DNA from: Homalodisca vitripennis
Taxonomy: Eukaryota > Arthropoda > Insecta > Hemiptera > Cicadellidae
Reading direction: 5' to 3'
Length of the DNA: 64,000 bases
Assembly: GCF_021130785.1 (NCBI RefSeq)
Contig: NW_025777528.1
Span: forward strand, 1-64,000
Position numbers and translations under genes: made by a program. The first letter of the stretch is position 1; every line of letters starts with the position of its first letter. The notes under the pieces are model-generated. The model had not been told where the DNA came from, ran no database searches, and saw only the letters and a program-made list of their open reading frames with translations. Below, piece by piece: positions 1-13,944 of the stretch.

Positions 1-432
1 TAAAGGGGATCTTTGTTACGCAGCACTCGGGACCAAATTCGTTACACAGGTACATACCGCGGGAAAGAAGTTGGCTACACACAGTGAAAGTATCGAGCGA
101 GCGCAGTGAGTTTTGTCATAATAGGAAATAGAATCACAAAGCAGTATACGTATATTTGGTGATCTTCGCCAAACTATACGCAATTGACTATGAGAAAAAG
201 TCGTCGAGGAAACGTCGTGTTCATTTTTAACTGACGAGGTTTACTACACTAAATAGGTATATAAATACTGATAAATACTGACCTAAAATATACGGAAATA
301 GGATGATATAACACACTGAGATTGTAAAGCAAGAGCACCAGATACTGTACTTATTAGTGTTACAGATATTCATACCTTCGAAAAGAAAACAGCGAGATAT
401 AAAAAAGGCAGCGAGTCATGTTTGCCTGCAAA
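1..432 (+). other. GC-richer leader ending in ATG plus possible splice donor
   Basis: The first ~430 bases are visibly less A+T-rich than what follows and end in ATGTTTGCCTGCAAA followed by GTAAGC, a usable donor. This could be the 3' part of a first exon with a very short coding start (MFACK). No protein match is possible from five residues, and AAA|GTAAGC is only a moderate donor. Alternatively it is ordinary intergenic sequence. Weak call. Confidence 0.15.
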
Positions 433-3400
433 GTAAGCATCGATTTCCTCTTAGGGGGTTAAACCAATCATAAACATTATAAATCAATCGGATCAATTAG
501 TAAATTTCATGTTTTTGTACTTTTTGTAGGCCTGCATAGGTACGTCTACACATTATCTGGAAAAAAGTTGACTTATATTACTTACATTAGATTTATCACC
601 AATCTATATCTATTGAGTAAGTGGAGTTATAAGATTTTTTAATTCAGTAGGCTTCTCAGTCCAACGTACATATGTACCTGTCAATCTTGTCTCGGAGATA
701 TTGGTATATAGTTAATAGTTGGGTTAGTATTAATAAACAAGTTTCTCAGAGACATTGTGTGCACATGCAAATTAAAATAACTAAAATAGTTTTGGAAACT
801 TTTTTCGTTATTTAGAACAAATTCCTTGACCTATTTAGACTCTAAAAAACTTATGGGATGTTGAAATCGGACATCAGCTAATTTTAAAATCTAGACAACT
901 AGGTGGTACTTAAACAAGATGAGTATTATTTGTATTCTTCCTTTATAAGTTATATTTCTTTGGTGCAACTGTAAGGGTAACAAATATATAACGGCGTTTT
1001 CTAAAATTGTTGTTAATCTAAACCCTACACATTTTTTTAAGTGTTAGTTGTTGAAAGGAACACAAATTTATTCCTGAAGTTTGAGTCAAGTTATCTGAGA
1101 ATTTTGTTGACGAACCGTTAGAAAGACCGGCGCTGACAGGAAATACACCCGAGATGTGTACGGTCAGCTACATGTCGGTGGCTGAATACTGCTCTGCTGC
1201 TCCTACCTCTGGGTGGATGGGATCGGATGTGATGACAGGAAATCAGAGATGGAAAATACCGTTATTTGTTAATAATCCATCACCAAAATAACGTGGACAA
1301 TTGGTGTTACATTCCATTAACCTGTTACCGTGGCAACGTGTTACTAGCGGTCCCACACTCAGTATTAGCATCATGATGTTACTGAACTGACGTTAAGAAG
1401 TTGCAAGGAAACTAAGTCAGACTAATTCTAAATATGTGGTGCTATTTAGCTCTCTCGGAAAAAAATTATAAAAAAGCGACTTAACGCTCCTCGTCTCTTA
1501 ATAATAATACGTTACATTATAAACGTACTTACAGTTTAAATCAAAGAAAATTTCAGAATATAAACACAAAATTGGCCCGAATAGAAAATTATTACTTGTA
1601 TCAAAATTAATTAAATAGTAATAATCTCTGTATTAACATGTACTTATCACTGTCATTAAATGTAATATATGTATAAACATACTATACTAAAATACAAATA
1701 AATACTAACTAAAGTATGAGACAGACAATTATTACAAATTAGAAATATCGCGTAATCTGTATTTTCCAAAAACTGGCACAATTTTGAAACGAATTGCGAT
1801 AAGTGAATTTTGTTTTCGCCATTGTGTTCTTTTTAATATGACTTAAAATGATGTATGATTTGCTCTATGCCTACATATAAAAATCTTTATATTCGAAAAG
1901 TTGACTCTTAGTTTTGGAACACTCGTACCTAGATGTCGATGAAAATATTTTCAATGAACTACCCAAAGGCAATTTATGAGGAAAGCACTTTGTTTTAAGT
2001 CAATACACCAAACCGCCCTCTCACTATACATACAGTACGGGTAGTCTAACTTACCTGGTATATTTAAATATAAATATTATAATATTTTTAAAGTGATGAC
2101 TAGTTTCATATATGTTTTAACTAAGTGATCATTAGTTTCATGAAACTGTAGTAAGTACTTATCTATACCTGTATAGATTCTTAGAAGTTTATAATTGCAT
2201 TATTTTAGTATATTACATTAGGATTTTTCGAAAGTAATGGTTAATTTTAAGAGGTTATGAACACCAATTCCGTGTATGGTCGATTAAAATGGTCTATTCC
2301 CGTCAAACGCATTAAAATACCTTGAAAAATAAAAGAATAAAAAACACTATTTACTAGGAATAAACAATACTTTATATGCAGGTAAAATATTTTGTTTTGG
2401 GAGACTGTAGCTAATATAGTTTTGGTTTGAATTAGATACTTATTTTATGTTCTATATCTTATACGTTGAAGGGTTTTGTAGTTTTCCTTTTAACAAGGAT
2501 TAGACAAAGTGTTGTTGCCCATAATTAAAATCATATTAAAGTAAAAGCAATAAAACCTTTGAGAAATATCTCAAATTAGCTTATTTTAATTTTTTCAAAT
2601 ACTAAGTACTACAATATAATTAGGGAAGCGCTAAGTTCCTGGGTATTAGTAAGATATTCCTAAGTATTAGTATTCCTAAGTATTAGTAAGACCACTAATA
2701 CACGTTCTATGTAAGGTTGAACTGATATTTTTGAAAGTGCATTATTGCCCCTACTTAAGGACTGTACCAAAGTACCAATGTGTTTAACCAACATTTACTC
2801 AAATATATTAAAATTACAGCGCATATTTTAACAGAAATTAATAATATATCCTTTATCTTCCTTAAACCACAGTCGCAAAAAAGATACAAACTCCAAAAAA
2901 GAACATGTATGATGCTTAAAAAACTACAATATATTGTTGAGAAACAGGGGTCGATATATTTGGTACTACTGCCTATCCTAAAAACTATTATCTGTGCTGT
3001 TTGTTTTCATACTGTTTGTTACATACATTTGTGTTGATACCAATGTAAAAATGTCGGGTGTATTTCAATATGTGATCTCCAAATATTAAAAGTCAACAAT
3101 CAAATAAAATTTTATCTAACTATATTCCTGTTTTATACTTATAATGTTAAAAAATAGTTTAATGCTTACAAAACTGATCCAAACACTCTCAGGCCAGGCT
3201 GTGACCCATGTACACGCACACGTAATCAGATGACGTAACGCGAGTGCTGCGAGCCAGACGTGTGTACTAAGTGGATCATTTATTCTTGTCTCAGATCAAA
3301 AGTCTGGCGCTATATCATAGAAGATATTTATCAAGTAGTGCAACATTTATCTATAGGTTATTTTACTATGAATCATCAGCTGAAATTTTACGCCAGGCCA

Positions 3401-5880
3401 AAAACATAGGTAACAATAGAAGAACATTATTATTACACTCATTTGCAATAACATTGCTAGCTCTTGATCAATATATTCAAAGCTAAAATAATCCCAAATA
3501 ATTTAAAATTAAGTACTGTACAATACAATACGATAAATCATTTGCATGATAAACGAGTAACTCACGGTCGTACATTGGTGGGTGCTTATTATACTGCATC
3601 CTCCTTTTTATTTTTCTAGACCAATGGTGGCATCCGAAAAATGTATTAAAGGGGTTACAAAAATGTAAGCTACTAATTAATTTATTCAACAAATATGGCA
3701 TTACTGAAGGCGTAAAGTCCTTGCAGCCGTACAATACATAATTTATATAAGTCAGGAAGAAGCGTATCGGTAAAAGTTTTTTCCCTCGACGGATGTTACA
3801 GTTTTCCGATCACGTCCGACATAATTTCAGTTCCAATCTCCTTTATTGATATTTGAAAGATGTGTTTTCCTCCAGAACATTTATTGTTTAACGTTATAAC
3901 TACATTCATGTTCCACCACCAGAACCTTAATATATTTTTATTATTTGTTACGTAATAAAGATCATCAAATTACATGAGGAATAATCAGTGTTAAGCATTA
4001 TGAGTTTTATTATTTCATGTATAATTTCATATAAATTTGGAGGTCACGACAAATAACTTTATTTATTTCACAGAAAAAATATATCAAATAAGTTATATCG
4101 GCATGAACTTGAATATAAATTGCCTATGATTTATTTCAAATGTTATATAGTCCAAGCACAACTTCTCATTTGTTTATTGAAAAAATATAGTACTAATTAT
4201 TAAGTAACAGATATATTTGTGAATTACTACTATGTAGGTACAGGATGAAAATTGTATATAATTCACATGTCTAATTCTTTCGTTAACACATTAATAATAT
4301 CATGTCACTAGTTGATTATTTTCGATTGAACTTTGTAGTAAGATATAGATCAATCGTTAGGGAATATAATCTCAATGTAAATAGATGTAGTATTCATTTT
4401 ACATTGGAATTGTTAACGATTCACTAACAACTTGATATTCATTTAACTTTAAAGACGTAAGGCTTGTCTTCCAGTGTTCAACCGCACCAGCTAGCAAGTA
4501 TGATGATAGTGCAAAGGTAGTTTTACATAAATACAACACAGCAACAAAACAATTGTGTTTGTTATTCATTAAATATGCAGGAAACCTTGCAGTAAGCAAT
4601 ATTACTGACTGATAGTATTATTAGGTATGGTTAGTTATTCATTGTATGGTGTTGTTTTTTAGAAAATTATAATAGTTCACATATACACTAAATGTGAGGC
4701 CCAATTTTAACTATATTGTGACTGAACGGTATAAAAGTAATGGATTATTAAGAGAAAAAAAACACACAAAAATCTTTCCAGATAGGAGAGCAACGAGTAT
4801 GTGAGGACAGTTATTTTTTACGAGGTTAAGAAACTTTATAGTCCTAAAATCGCCTTTAGTGAAGTACTTTTTCACTTAATGTTTGCTTGTACTGTCAAAA
4901 CATGCACGCACGTCTTAATTACAGGCGAATGTTTCAATAAATAATATTTAGTGATTTTGTAGAATTCCTTATGTAATTGATACAGTGTAATAGATTTGAA
5001 GTTTAAGTAAATGGCAAGTTTCATTACACCCAAAGCATTTGTTGTTATTGGAGAATATCCATCAATGGGTTTAAGGGTAATATGAAGACATTACGGGTAA
5101 ATGTTATTTTCCACGTTGCTCCAAATTCCTCTTATTGAAAGTCCTATATGGATTAAACAACGATTATTAAGAGTTAACAATATTTTGGTTGATAATCTTA
5201 GTAAAACAGGCATTGCTACGTTATGCATATTTTCCAATTGTGCAGTAGCAGATACGATACGGCGATTATTGCAAGTTGGTCTTAACTCCTCCTAGTAAAT
5301 TAAGACATCCTTTACTTTACACATTCTAAAATCTACAGTCACAAAAAAATCAATACGCGACATTTATATATTACACAGACTGGAACTATAGAATATGTAT
5401 ACGCGATATTGTACAACGATTTAAATGATCGATAATGTGTACCAGGTAAGTAGAAACATTATCAGTCGCGCACTGTGTTGATGGGACTTCCCGCATATTA
5501 CATAAGTGGCTGTCTTATACAATACAGTTTAGTAGTATTAGGATAGTAATAGTAGGATAGTAAGACCAAAGTTTACCTTTATTTAAAATGTATGTTACAC
5601 ATAACAACAATTACAAGTTCATTTATGCTATGCTAAAATACAAGGACAGGGATTAATAAGTAAATCGTACACTTTAAGGACTGATAATAATATAACGTAT
5701 TATATCACTCCGACAACCGATATTGACACTTTTCCTGGAATTAATAACTTGCAACATGTCATTTTTTTTGCAGGGGCTTAAATAAGGATAAAAGTTTGTT
5801 TATTTTGAAAGAAAAATATTTTTAGTTTAATAACGTGTTACAATCTTTATTTCTTTCACCTACAATTACATAACTTCAAC
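433..5880. other. A+T-rich stretch without recognisable gene
   Basis: Nothing recognised on either strand: only short A+T-driven reading frames (up to ~85 codons) with no family resemblance. Minor features are a short imperfect tandem of CCTAAGTATTAGTA at about 2,640-2,695 and two GC-richer islets, one near 1,120-1,360 and one near 3,190-3,260. The second contains a CRE-like TGACGTAA. Consistent with intronic or intergenic DNA. Confidence 0.5.
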
Positions 5881-5914
5881 GCAGAACACGACAGCTCGCG
5901 GGGTAACAAACACC

Positions 5915-5945
5915 ATGGAGTTTCGGAATAAGTCCGCTCGAAATT
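5915..5945 (+). CDS. Candidate first coding exon (10 codons) with strong Kozak context and donor
   Basis: Visible in the sequence: CACCATGG, an optimal initiation context, opens a frame reading MEFRNKSARN. It runs directly into GTAAGTAAA, a strong 5' splice site, at 5,946, leaving the exon in phase 1. The ~50 bases upstream (ACGACAGCTCGCGGGG...) are GC-richer than the surroundings, as a 5' UTR might be. No downstream exon was identified and ten residues cannot be assigned to a family, so this is a pattern-based call. It could be a chance combination in 64 kb of DNA. Confidence 0.3.
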
Positions 5946-7584
5946 GTAAGTAAATTGAATGTAAATTGTATACTAGTGCTAGGCTATGCCGTTAATATTA
6001 TTCTGGCTCTAGTAATGGAGCATAGTTTCTGAGAGTAAATGATAAATATTTAAGATTGAGGTAAACTCCTGGGACGACGGAATACTTAGTGGGTTTTAAA
6101 TTCTAAGGTGGTTTCTTTGATACATTATCTCATACGTCTTACGCTTTACATGGAGAAAATAGTTGTAGTTGAACTTACATTTGTTTTCGCTTTTTGTTTG
6201 CCAATTATTTCATATCAATATGCATCAAAGAATTTAATGACTGAGGCAAACATGTTACAAGGTATTAACCATCAAAAACTTTACAGGCATTTTCATATTT
6301 TAGTAACAACAAATTATTGTTTTTATTTAAAAAACGTACATAGCAAACAATTATTTTTAATTGCAGTCTGCTAATTCATTTCAGGGATGATAGTGCATCT
6401 TAGCTACAGGCTGCGTGAAACATAAGTCATTGCAAAATTCAAACAAGCCCCCCTTTGTTATGCCAAAAAAAATCTTGTACTAAATAAATTTTCAAAAAAA
6501 GTAAAATGAATTGAAAAACTGAATAAAATACGTCTGAGACTTGTACACAAAATCCAAGAACTTTAACAACTATCTTACGCCATAAAACATAATTTCGCTT
6601 TATTTCGTCCTTTCCTAGAAAATTGTGCAGAATCTTTCGAAGGCCGTAGTTCACTTACAACGCGTTTCCTGACACATGTTTATATAAACTTTTTGCATTG
6701 TTTTGATGATGAGAGGAAACCATCTAAGAAGTTTGTCAGTTTACTCGTGGGACATCCTGTATAATAGATAAAAGTGATATTTTACCTTTGCATACTATTT
6801 AGTTCTCTCGTATTATACACATTTATTACTTATTGTAACAGTACTTATTCTCAATCTTCCCATAAGAAGCTGAGTGATCACATTCCCTCTGAGCTCATTG
6901 GAACTGTTCTGGAACCCTAGCATGTGTTACTAAATTTCAAGAGTGATATTGGTAACAATTATACAAATTCCACAAGCAAAATCATTTACGAAGTTTATTT
7001 TTTATTCTAAATATTAATTTATTTAAAGTACTATAGTTAAATTCATGTTACTCGTTACTTAAATTCATGGTTGCCTTGTCTTCCTAGTGAACTAACCTCT
7101 GCTAAACATAATCCTTCGTTAATATGGCTCAATAGTAAACTGAATTGTTTGGTTCATAAAATGTCACTAGCGTCGAGGTGTACATTTCTCAATCGCATTT
7201 TTCTCATCGCATTTATATAATCAAAAAGTAATTGTAAATTAAATTGTATGACATAATTTAGTGTAGATTATAACTGTGTGTTTTAGAATTATGTGTTATT
7301 TTAATAGGATTATGGCTTCATATCATTTAACGAACAAGCAGTTACTCTAATGTGCCAAGCAATCACTTGGATAGACAATAACGGTTTACGAGTGACACAA
7401 GAGGTGATTGTGCTGTTTCACTTCCAAGTCACTGACTGTTAGTTCTGCCATTGTAACTAATAAACTGCAATGCCTATTCCCCACTTTTAAATCACTAAAA
7501 AACAGCTGTCTACGTATTTCTCAATTAGTTAGAGTGGTTTGGTGCTTGGAACAATTGTAGACACTGCAAAATTTACGTATTGTA
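5946..7584. other. A+T-rich stretch, no gene recognised
   Basis: If the 5,915 exon is real this would be its intron. Reading frames at 6,108-6,374 (+) and 6,439-6,654 (-) are short, rich in F/L/I/Y/K and show no motif; both look like by-products of base composition. Confidence 0.4.
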
Positions 7585-7593
7585 AATCATTGA

Positions 7594-7666
7594 AATGAAA
7601 TGAAAAATGCCTTTATTTACAGAGGCGAAGTTAGGACTTAAAAGTCCTCTCTACCACTTAACCTCC
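7594..7666 (-). mobile_element. 5'-truncated retroposon tail with 9-bp target-site duplication
   Basis: On the minus strand this ~73-bp insert reads as a retroposon 3' end. It has a small perfect hairpin (AGGACTTTTAAGTCCT), then AATAAAG and a (CATTT)n tail. The flanks carry the same nine bases, AATCATTGA, at 7,585-7,593 and 7,667-7,675, which is the expected signature of target-primed reverse transcription. The body is almost wholly truncated, so the parent LINE or SINE cannot be named. The terminal structure resembles CR1/L2- or Jockey-type tails (inference). Confidence 0.65.
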
Positions 7667-7675
7667 AATCATTGA

Positions 7676-8305
7676 TTGAATTGAAATTAATTCATGTATA
7701 TAAAATACCGTATTTGCAATAACTATAAAACAATTCATTCACATATATTTCAACTAACACTTTTACTCTAAGGATAAGTAGGCCTCATGTTTAAGCTTCT
7801 CAAAATACAGGTATATGAGAGTTACCACTTATTTACCAAATTTTCACTAATATTTATGGAATATTTCGGATCTGTAACAACTTTAAAATACTTGAATATC
7901 TTTGGAAATGTTTTATTACTGACTTTAGCGATAATAGGTTCGTTAATTAGTTCTTTCCTATTAGTATTTGTACGTCTGTCTTATACCTCTACCATGATAC
8001 TATGTTTATATTGCCTGTTACAAATGGAGAGATTTTCTACTTCTTAAGCTCTTGGATACTAGTTGGATACTACATCGAGATGAGCGTCAGCTAATATACC
8101 TTGTTTTTATTGCGTACTAACCCAGTTTAAACGTGTCGCTTCAAAGTTAAATTGTATATAAAAAATGAACTCACCATTTATTTTGATATTTTTATAGACA
8201 ATTTATTGCTTGTGATATTTTACCATCATATCAGTAAGAATTATCAATGTATCTACAAGTTTTTGTTAAAAAAGTGATATAAATTATTTATTGATAACTC
8301 CGTAT
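7676..8305. other. A+T-rich, no gene recognised
   Basis: It holds one 86-codon hydrophobic frame (7,787-8,047, +) that could encode membrane segments. F/L/I/Y-rich frames of this length are expected from the base composition, and there is no other support. Confidence 0.4.
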
Positions 8306-8332
8306 TCATATTGTATAAATATAAATATAATA

Positions 8333-9277
8333 TACTAGCGGGCCCGGCGCGCTTTGCTGCGCATTTCAATAATTTTTTGCAAAAGTTGCCCGCGGCTTCG
8401 CACGCAATTTCCCGTTGAAAACAGTACACTATATTCACTTATTCTTTTTCTATCACATTCTAAACATTGCTGAGATAATTGATAGTCGTTCCATCGTGAG
8501 CCTCTTGGGCGTATTATGAAGGTATGTACCATATTCCTGCCTCTATCTAGCTGTTACCCACGGCTTCGCACGCAAATCTTAAGAACCGAAGTCCTTATAT
8601 TACTTAGTAAATTTTTTTTTTTTACTATAATAAATTTTAGATTAAATTAGTTATATCTCCGATGCCACGATTGAGCTTGCTTTGTTGTCTCGATCGAGAG
8701 AATATGTACACACGGAGTTTTGAGAACCATACTTCTGTCAAAAAAAACAACTAAGGTTGATTTTATAACATTCTTTATATTTGTAGCCAACGTAAGATAG
8801 TAATTATGATATCTGCATTACTCTTCTGATCAAGCATGAGCATGGTTTATATTAAATAAATATTGCAGTTAAAGGTGAATTTTTACGTCAAATTTGAATT
8901 GTATTATCTGGATAGTAAAGTCTATGTTTAACAGTGATTGCAAAAACAGTTTAAACAAAATTTGTCGTTTCTCTTAAGCTTACTCTATGCTTTAAAACTA
9001 TAAGTGTAATATATGTTTACAAAGAACAGCTGATTAAAAATTTGAAAAGACGTTAACATATGTTTGCTGCAATGCATTTCTTATGGGTATTTCTGTAACC
9101 AGTGGGGCGGAATCCTGAATCGGGAAAGGGATGGGCATAGCTTATAAACCTTCTCCGTGGAAAAATACATATACGTACAAATTTTCATCATGATCGGTCC
9201 AATAGTTCACGATTCCATAAAGGACAAACATACAAACATTCATTTATATATATATAGATAATTATAATATGCAATAA
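8333..9277 (+). mobile_element. Non-autonomous retroposon with GC-rich head, bounded by a long direct repeat
   Basis: The head (from 8,335) is strikingly GC-rich, CTAGCGGGCCCGGCGCGC, and contains GCGGCTTCGCACGC at 8,391 and a variant at 8,560. This motif is typical of a widespread arthropod repeat class. The tail (about 9,080-9,260) has the usual ending of such repeats: a stretch like ATCATGATCGGTCCAATAG, then GACAAACATACAAACATTC and (TA)n-GAT. The sequence CATATTGTATAAATATA(...)ATAATAT occurs at 8,306-8,332 and again at 9,278-9,298, so about 21 bases are duplicated on both sides, as for a retroposon target duplication. Both parts probably belong to one element. The exact family (SINE/RTE-like) is an inference. 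Confidence 0.6.
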
Positions 9278-9298
9278 CATATTGTATAAATATAATAT

Positions 9299-9790
9299 GA
9301 CCCAAAGTCATCTTATCATAGTAATCTAATTCATATTGTAGAAAATTACACTAATAGCTACCAAAAATATTAAGTCATTAATACTGAACAAAAATATGAC
9401 TTCAATCAATAGAATTACATTTTGATTTAACTATGAATTGGAATCGCTTTTTTAAGAGCGTTGACTAACAGGACAGTGGTTATATAGGAGGTGTTTTACT
9501 TAAATTTTATTTAATGGGTCCTGTAGAATATTCTAGTATGCATGCAGTATAATTCGCTTTAATAAATAGCAGATAAATAGCCTAAAAGACACACGGCGAT
9601 GAATAATGTACGTAAGTATCGCTCAACATTGATTGATAAGTAATTTAAAATTAAGTGACTTTGTCAACCAGAAGGAAATCACAAATAATCAACTAATCCA
9701 TAAAGTATTCAATGTGTTGAAATTGGTAGTCTTGCTGTCTGCATAATGGCGTCAGTGAAGATATAACAAGCAATCAATCAACTTCAAAGC
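9299..9790. other. A+T-rich, nothing recognised
   Basis: No reading frame, RNA gene or repeat recognised between the retroposon and the isolated satellite-like monomer. Confidence 0.4.
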
Positions 9791-9794
9791 GAGA

Positions 9795-9860
9795 CAGGAC
9801 AGCACAGTAATAATGTTAACTACAGTAATGTTTGTGTGCACCTGCCTTCCAGCATTTATC
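9795..9860 (+). repeat. Isolated diverged monomer related to the 14-kb satellite
   Basis: The stretch AGCACAGTAATAATGTTAAC and the following ~35 bases align with the middle of the 140-bp satellite unit at 13.95-14.79 kb (AGCACAGTAATAATGTTAGC..., then TGTGAGCACTTCCCTTGCAG against TGTGTGCACCTGCCTTCCAG). It is a single diverged partial copy about 4 kb upstream of the array. It is either a relic of the sequence from which the array was amplified or a dispersed copy. Confidence 0.5.
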
Positions 9861-11490
9861 AGGCAATTCACCGTATTCCAATATAAAGTTCTGGGGAAGG
9901 GCGATCGATGTTGGTTTAATGAATGAATTTACCGTGAATGAAAATAATAGTAATTATTGCAATAGATAAATGAAATTTTGACGAGTAAAATCTTCATGAC
10001 TTATTATTAAATAACCTTTTATTTATCTGTAAACTTAACACTAAAAACTAAATAGTAGTAATTGAGCCAGTATACCAAGATTTTTATTTTGATTTGGTTC
10101 TGGGATTGCTAGTATGCATTTTATTATATCATATTTTTATCAACTCTATAGCTGCTCCTTGAACATGCCCACTAGAAACGTACAGTGTGGTTTCAAAATA
10201 TGTTTAGGCTAATTTAACAATATCTTGATAAATTTCGGATAATTTTTTACGTTTAATACAAATAATATGGTAAATATTTGTACATATAATAGTCATTTCA
10301 CCCAGTATAAGGTTGTTGTTCTTGTATTATGAACAATATCGACTGATCTATGGAGACATAAAAAGTTTCGTTATACTGATAAGTGCTGTAACTTATTATT
10401 CAGTTTATGGTGCAGTAATTCATTCAATTCTTTAAAATTTATTGATATGTATTTGATATGAAGTATTTAACACATACGAAGCTAAAACAAGTATACGTTC
10501 TATTGTTCAAACCCACCAAGTATTCCCTCATCCTAGGGGGTTTCTTCGCTCTTGAATATTTTACCGTTTACTCACAGAACTAGTGCACTATTTCTCTTTG
10601 TACAGGAGGCAGTATAATATTACTGGAATACCGGACACTGGAACACAATTTGAGTTGTTAATTACATATAACGTACTAGCTTCAATTTTTCAGAGATATT
10701 TTTCGTCCACTTGGGGACTCTATAGCAGAAACTCTTTCAGTGTAACTAGTTCTGTTTTCTAAACTGTGATTAGTGATATTATAATAAATTTGTTTATTTA
10801 GGTGGTAACGTATATTAATCATATCGTAATTATCTTATTTTTATGAATTAATTTTTTTTAATTTGAGTATTTTATTTTTATTAGATTTTACCCAATATAA
10901 GGTATGTTTAACAGTTTTCTGTAACAAATATATAATCGCTGTTTGCTTAGTTTGCCGCTAGATAGCATATACAGCACAAGTTGCAGTTTGTCATAAACTG
11001 ATACATAGTCAAAGCACTCTCTAAGAAACTGATACAATAATGTTTCTATAAATCGAGAATTAATTTTCAAATTCTATGAAACGCAAAATAAGAGAGTGGA
11101 AATGTTCAGGATTAACAGTTATAAAATATATTTAAACACCGGAAAATTTTTCAAGAAACAAAAAGTTTAAGTTGCTATTAATACCGAAATTCGAGAGCAC
11201 CTATAATAAACCTCCATAACAATGGAGTAATAAAGAGTGATTATTCAAGGAATAGCTCCCGTAGAGCTTCGATATTCCGACAGGAGATGATCCAGACAAT
11301 CCAACTTAGTGGAGACTATTAGAAGTGAGCTAAGAATTCTTTACATAATTTATTTAGTTGCTTAATGTTTAATGAAAGCTAAATTTTTCTTTTTATATCG
11401 CTCAATACGTTTGAGATAACCGATTAAACTTTTGTCACACGTTCTCTAGGGACGTGTTGTTATTGTTAGCGTAGTTGATTTATAACGATT
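9861..11490. other. A+T-rich, nothing recognised
   Basis: No convincing gene. The 60-codon minus-strand frame at 10,888-11,070 has no recognisable motif. Confidence 0.4.
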
Positions 11491-11492
<2 letters not shown>

Positions 11493-11553
<61 letters not shown>

Positions 11554-11612
11554 CCTATATATATATATATATAATTTTTTATTACATATATTATAAAAAA
11601 TATATATATATA
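11493..11612. repeat. (TA)n microsatellite
   Basis: Nearly pure TA dinucleotide runs at 11,493-11,551, about 11,558-11,573 and 11,599-11,612, separated by short interruptions. It produces long IYIYIY frames on both strands, which are not genes. Confidence 0.95.
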
Positions 11613-13944
11613 AGTTCACGAGAATACATGCACATGCCGTACCACTTTCAGTATTATTTTTAAAGGGTTCAGTAATGCAGGCGTCACCTGTTGTAGACAA
11701 TAGTTCAAACACCTGACAGTAAGTGGACAATGGATACTATTATTGTTTAAGGAACCTGTAGCCACTTGACCCGATGTAGCTGCGTGCTATAATTTTCTTT
11801 TACACAAGAAGTGACGGACCAGATTTAATCTGCCTCCTAACAAGAAAAGGTAGGAGAGTAGGTACAGTGCAAGATTTTCAGTATTGATAACAATTACTAC
11901 GGTTAAAGACTAACGAAGTATGCTCCATCTTTTACATACAAAATGGGTTAAAATCTAAAAAAAAAGATTTATAGTAGCGCTACTGACTTCTCTAGACCTC
12001 CTGTATTTTTCATAACTGAAAGTTATTACTCCTAAAGCAAATGAAAATAAAAGTAGATTTATGCATATTTTATGAATTAGTTCTAATTATTATATTATTC
12101 ACAGTATGCTAGCGAATATTTGATATAAAATATTTATTGCATACACATTTCACATCAACGATCAACAATAGAGGACATAATAATTAAAAAGTCTTTCATT
12201 GTTCTTTTTATCAAACCAACATTCAAACGCTGTTGCTAGCGGTGTCCAAGTTTTGGGGGTCTTTAAAACATTTATTCAAGAAACACATGTTAGCTGTTTA
12301 ATTTACACGTCAATTATCGTAATATAAAGCTATCTTTTTGCATGTTGAAATAATCGTAAAAATCTAAAACCTTTAAAATCTCAATAAATCTTTAATCTTA
12401 AAAACCTCAAAAGTATAAAATTTTATGGTCATATAAATTTTTTTTAATATCATGCAATTTATTTGGTTAAAAATAATCTGAAATTGCGTGTATAAACATA
12501 TTTACTTATAAAGGTTCGATTGTTTACTCCTATACCTTTAATCGGCCACCATATTGAAACCTAAAGAGTTATCGAAAAGAAGTAAAAGCAAATGTCGCTG
12601 AAACTGCTCGACCATTTTAAGAATAGTGTCAATTTCACAAACTAACATCTTGGAACATATCACTATCTAATACTAGCTAAAGTAATGATCCAAGCTACGT
12701 ACAAATTCTACCAATGTACTATGTATAGTCTTAGTCTATCAAGAACTACGGTAGTTATAGTGTTCACAATTATTCCTGTAATTCTTTATACTAATTGCAG
12801 TTTGTAGGCTATAAGCTAACAAGTAATTAATAAGCAATAGGTAAATCTTTCAAGAAATAATAAAACATACTATTTTAAATTACAAAAGAATTTTGAAACA
12901 ATTTATTTTTCACTATAATGCATAATAACTTATACAGTAACATTTTTTTTCAAACCTCTGAATGGTAATAATCATAAAACCTTAAGTGATATCGAAAAAT
13001 CGAAAAATCAAAAAATTAATATATGTTTATAACTTTCTAATGCTTTAAAACGAATTGTTTTGTATTTTAAAATAACAAAAAGAATTAATGTTACACTGGA
13101 CATACCTACTGTTAGTTACTTGCACACATATTTTATGCAGTTCGCCTATCACAAAGTAATACAATTGTAGCGTAGTATAAATATAAGATTAGTTAAGCTG
13201 CCCTCGCCATGTTTCAACTGACACCACTAATATTTTAAAAGCTTCCACTCGATCATCTGACAATTAGCCGAACACTACCTGACTCTCAGAGGTGCGGTGC
13301 TCTACAGTTTATTGTTCGCCCAGTCATTCTAAATGTATACTTGTCTCATTGTATTAATATTATGTATTATTATTTCGTACATGTACAGGTAATGTTTCAA
13401 AGGGATAAAAAAGCCATATTTAAATCGTTTATTGACATAACACGACTTAATTCTACGAGTTAAATTATAGTAAACATTTTAATCAATTTCCAAAAGTTTC
13501 GGAAATAGGAAATAAATAAATGTATACTTCATACTAAAAGTATTCCATTACATACGTAAATCGTATTTTGCAACATAACCAACCAATTTAAAGTATAAAA
13601 AAATAAAACTAGAATTCTTCTATGTAGTAAAGACGTTTGAAAATGTCGTTCTTTCCATCTTTTATTTCGTGTAATCCACTATCCTGGTATCAGCAGACAC
13701 CATTTACAGCTAGGAAAAATGTTGTCAAAACCGGTCTAAATAGAACCAGAGCGCTCTATATAGTCTGTAAGGAAATATTATTGGACTGGATATATTCACA
13801 ATTTTAACTACTAAATAATCTGTTTTCTCCTATTTTTTAAAATAATTAGAGTTGTTTGCAATGCGATTGCTGTTTTGGAAATAGTTGTAAACACAACAAT
13901 ATAAGCGCTGAGACTGAAACTTAATATATATTATAATATATACT
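11613..13944. other. A+T-rich, nothing recognised
   Basis: No gene, tRNA or element identified. A GC-richer islet lies at about 13,195-13,325 but holds no open frame of note. Confidence 0.4.

Noticed and set aside
7787..8047. Hydrophobic 86-codon frame as a membrane protein
   Set aside because: F/L/I/Y-rich frames of this length are expected from A+T-rich sequence; no acceptor, donor or homology.
11446..11730. Frames of IYIYIY residues on both strands
   Set aside because: Produced by the (TA)n microsatellite; the same applies at 37,431-37,631.
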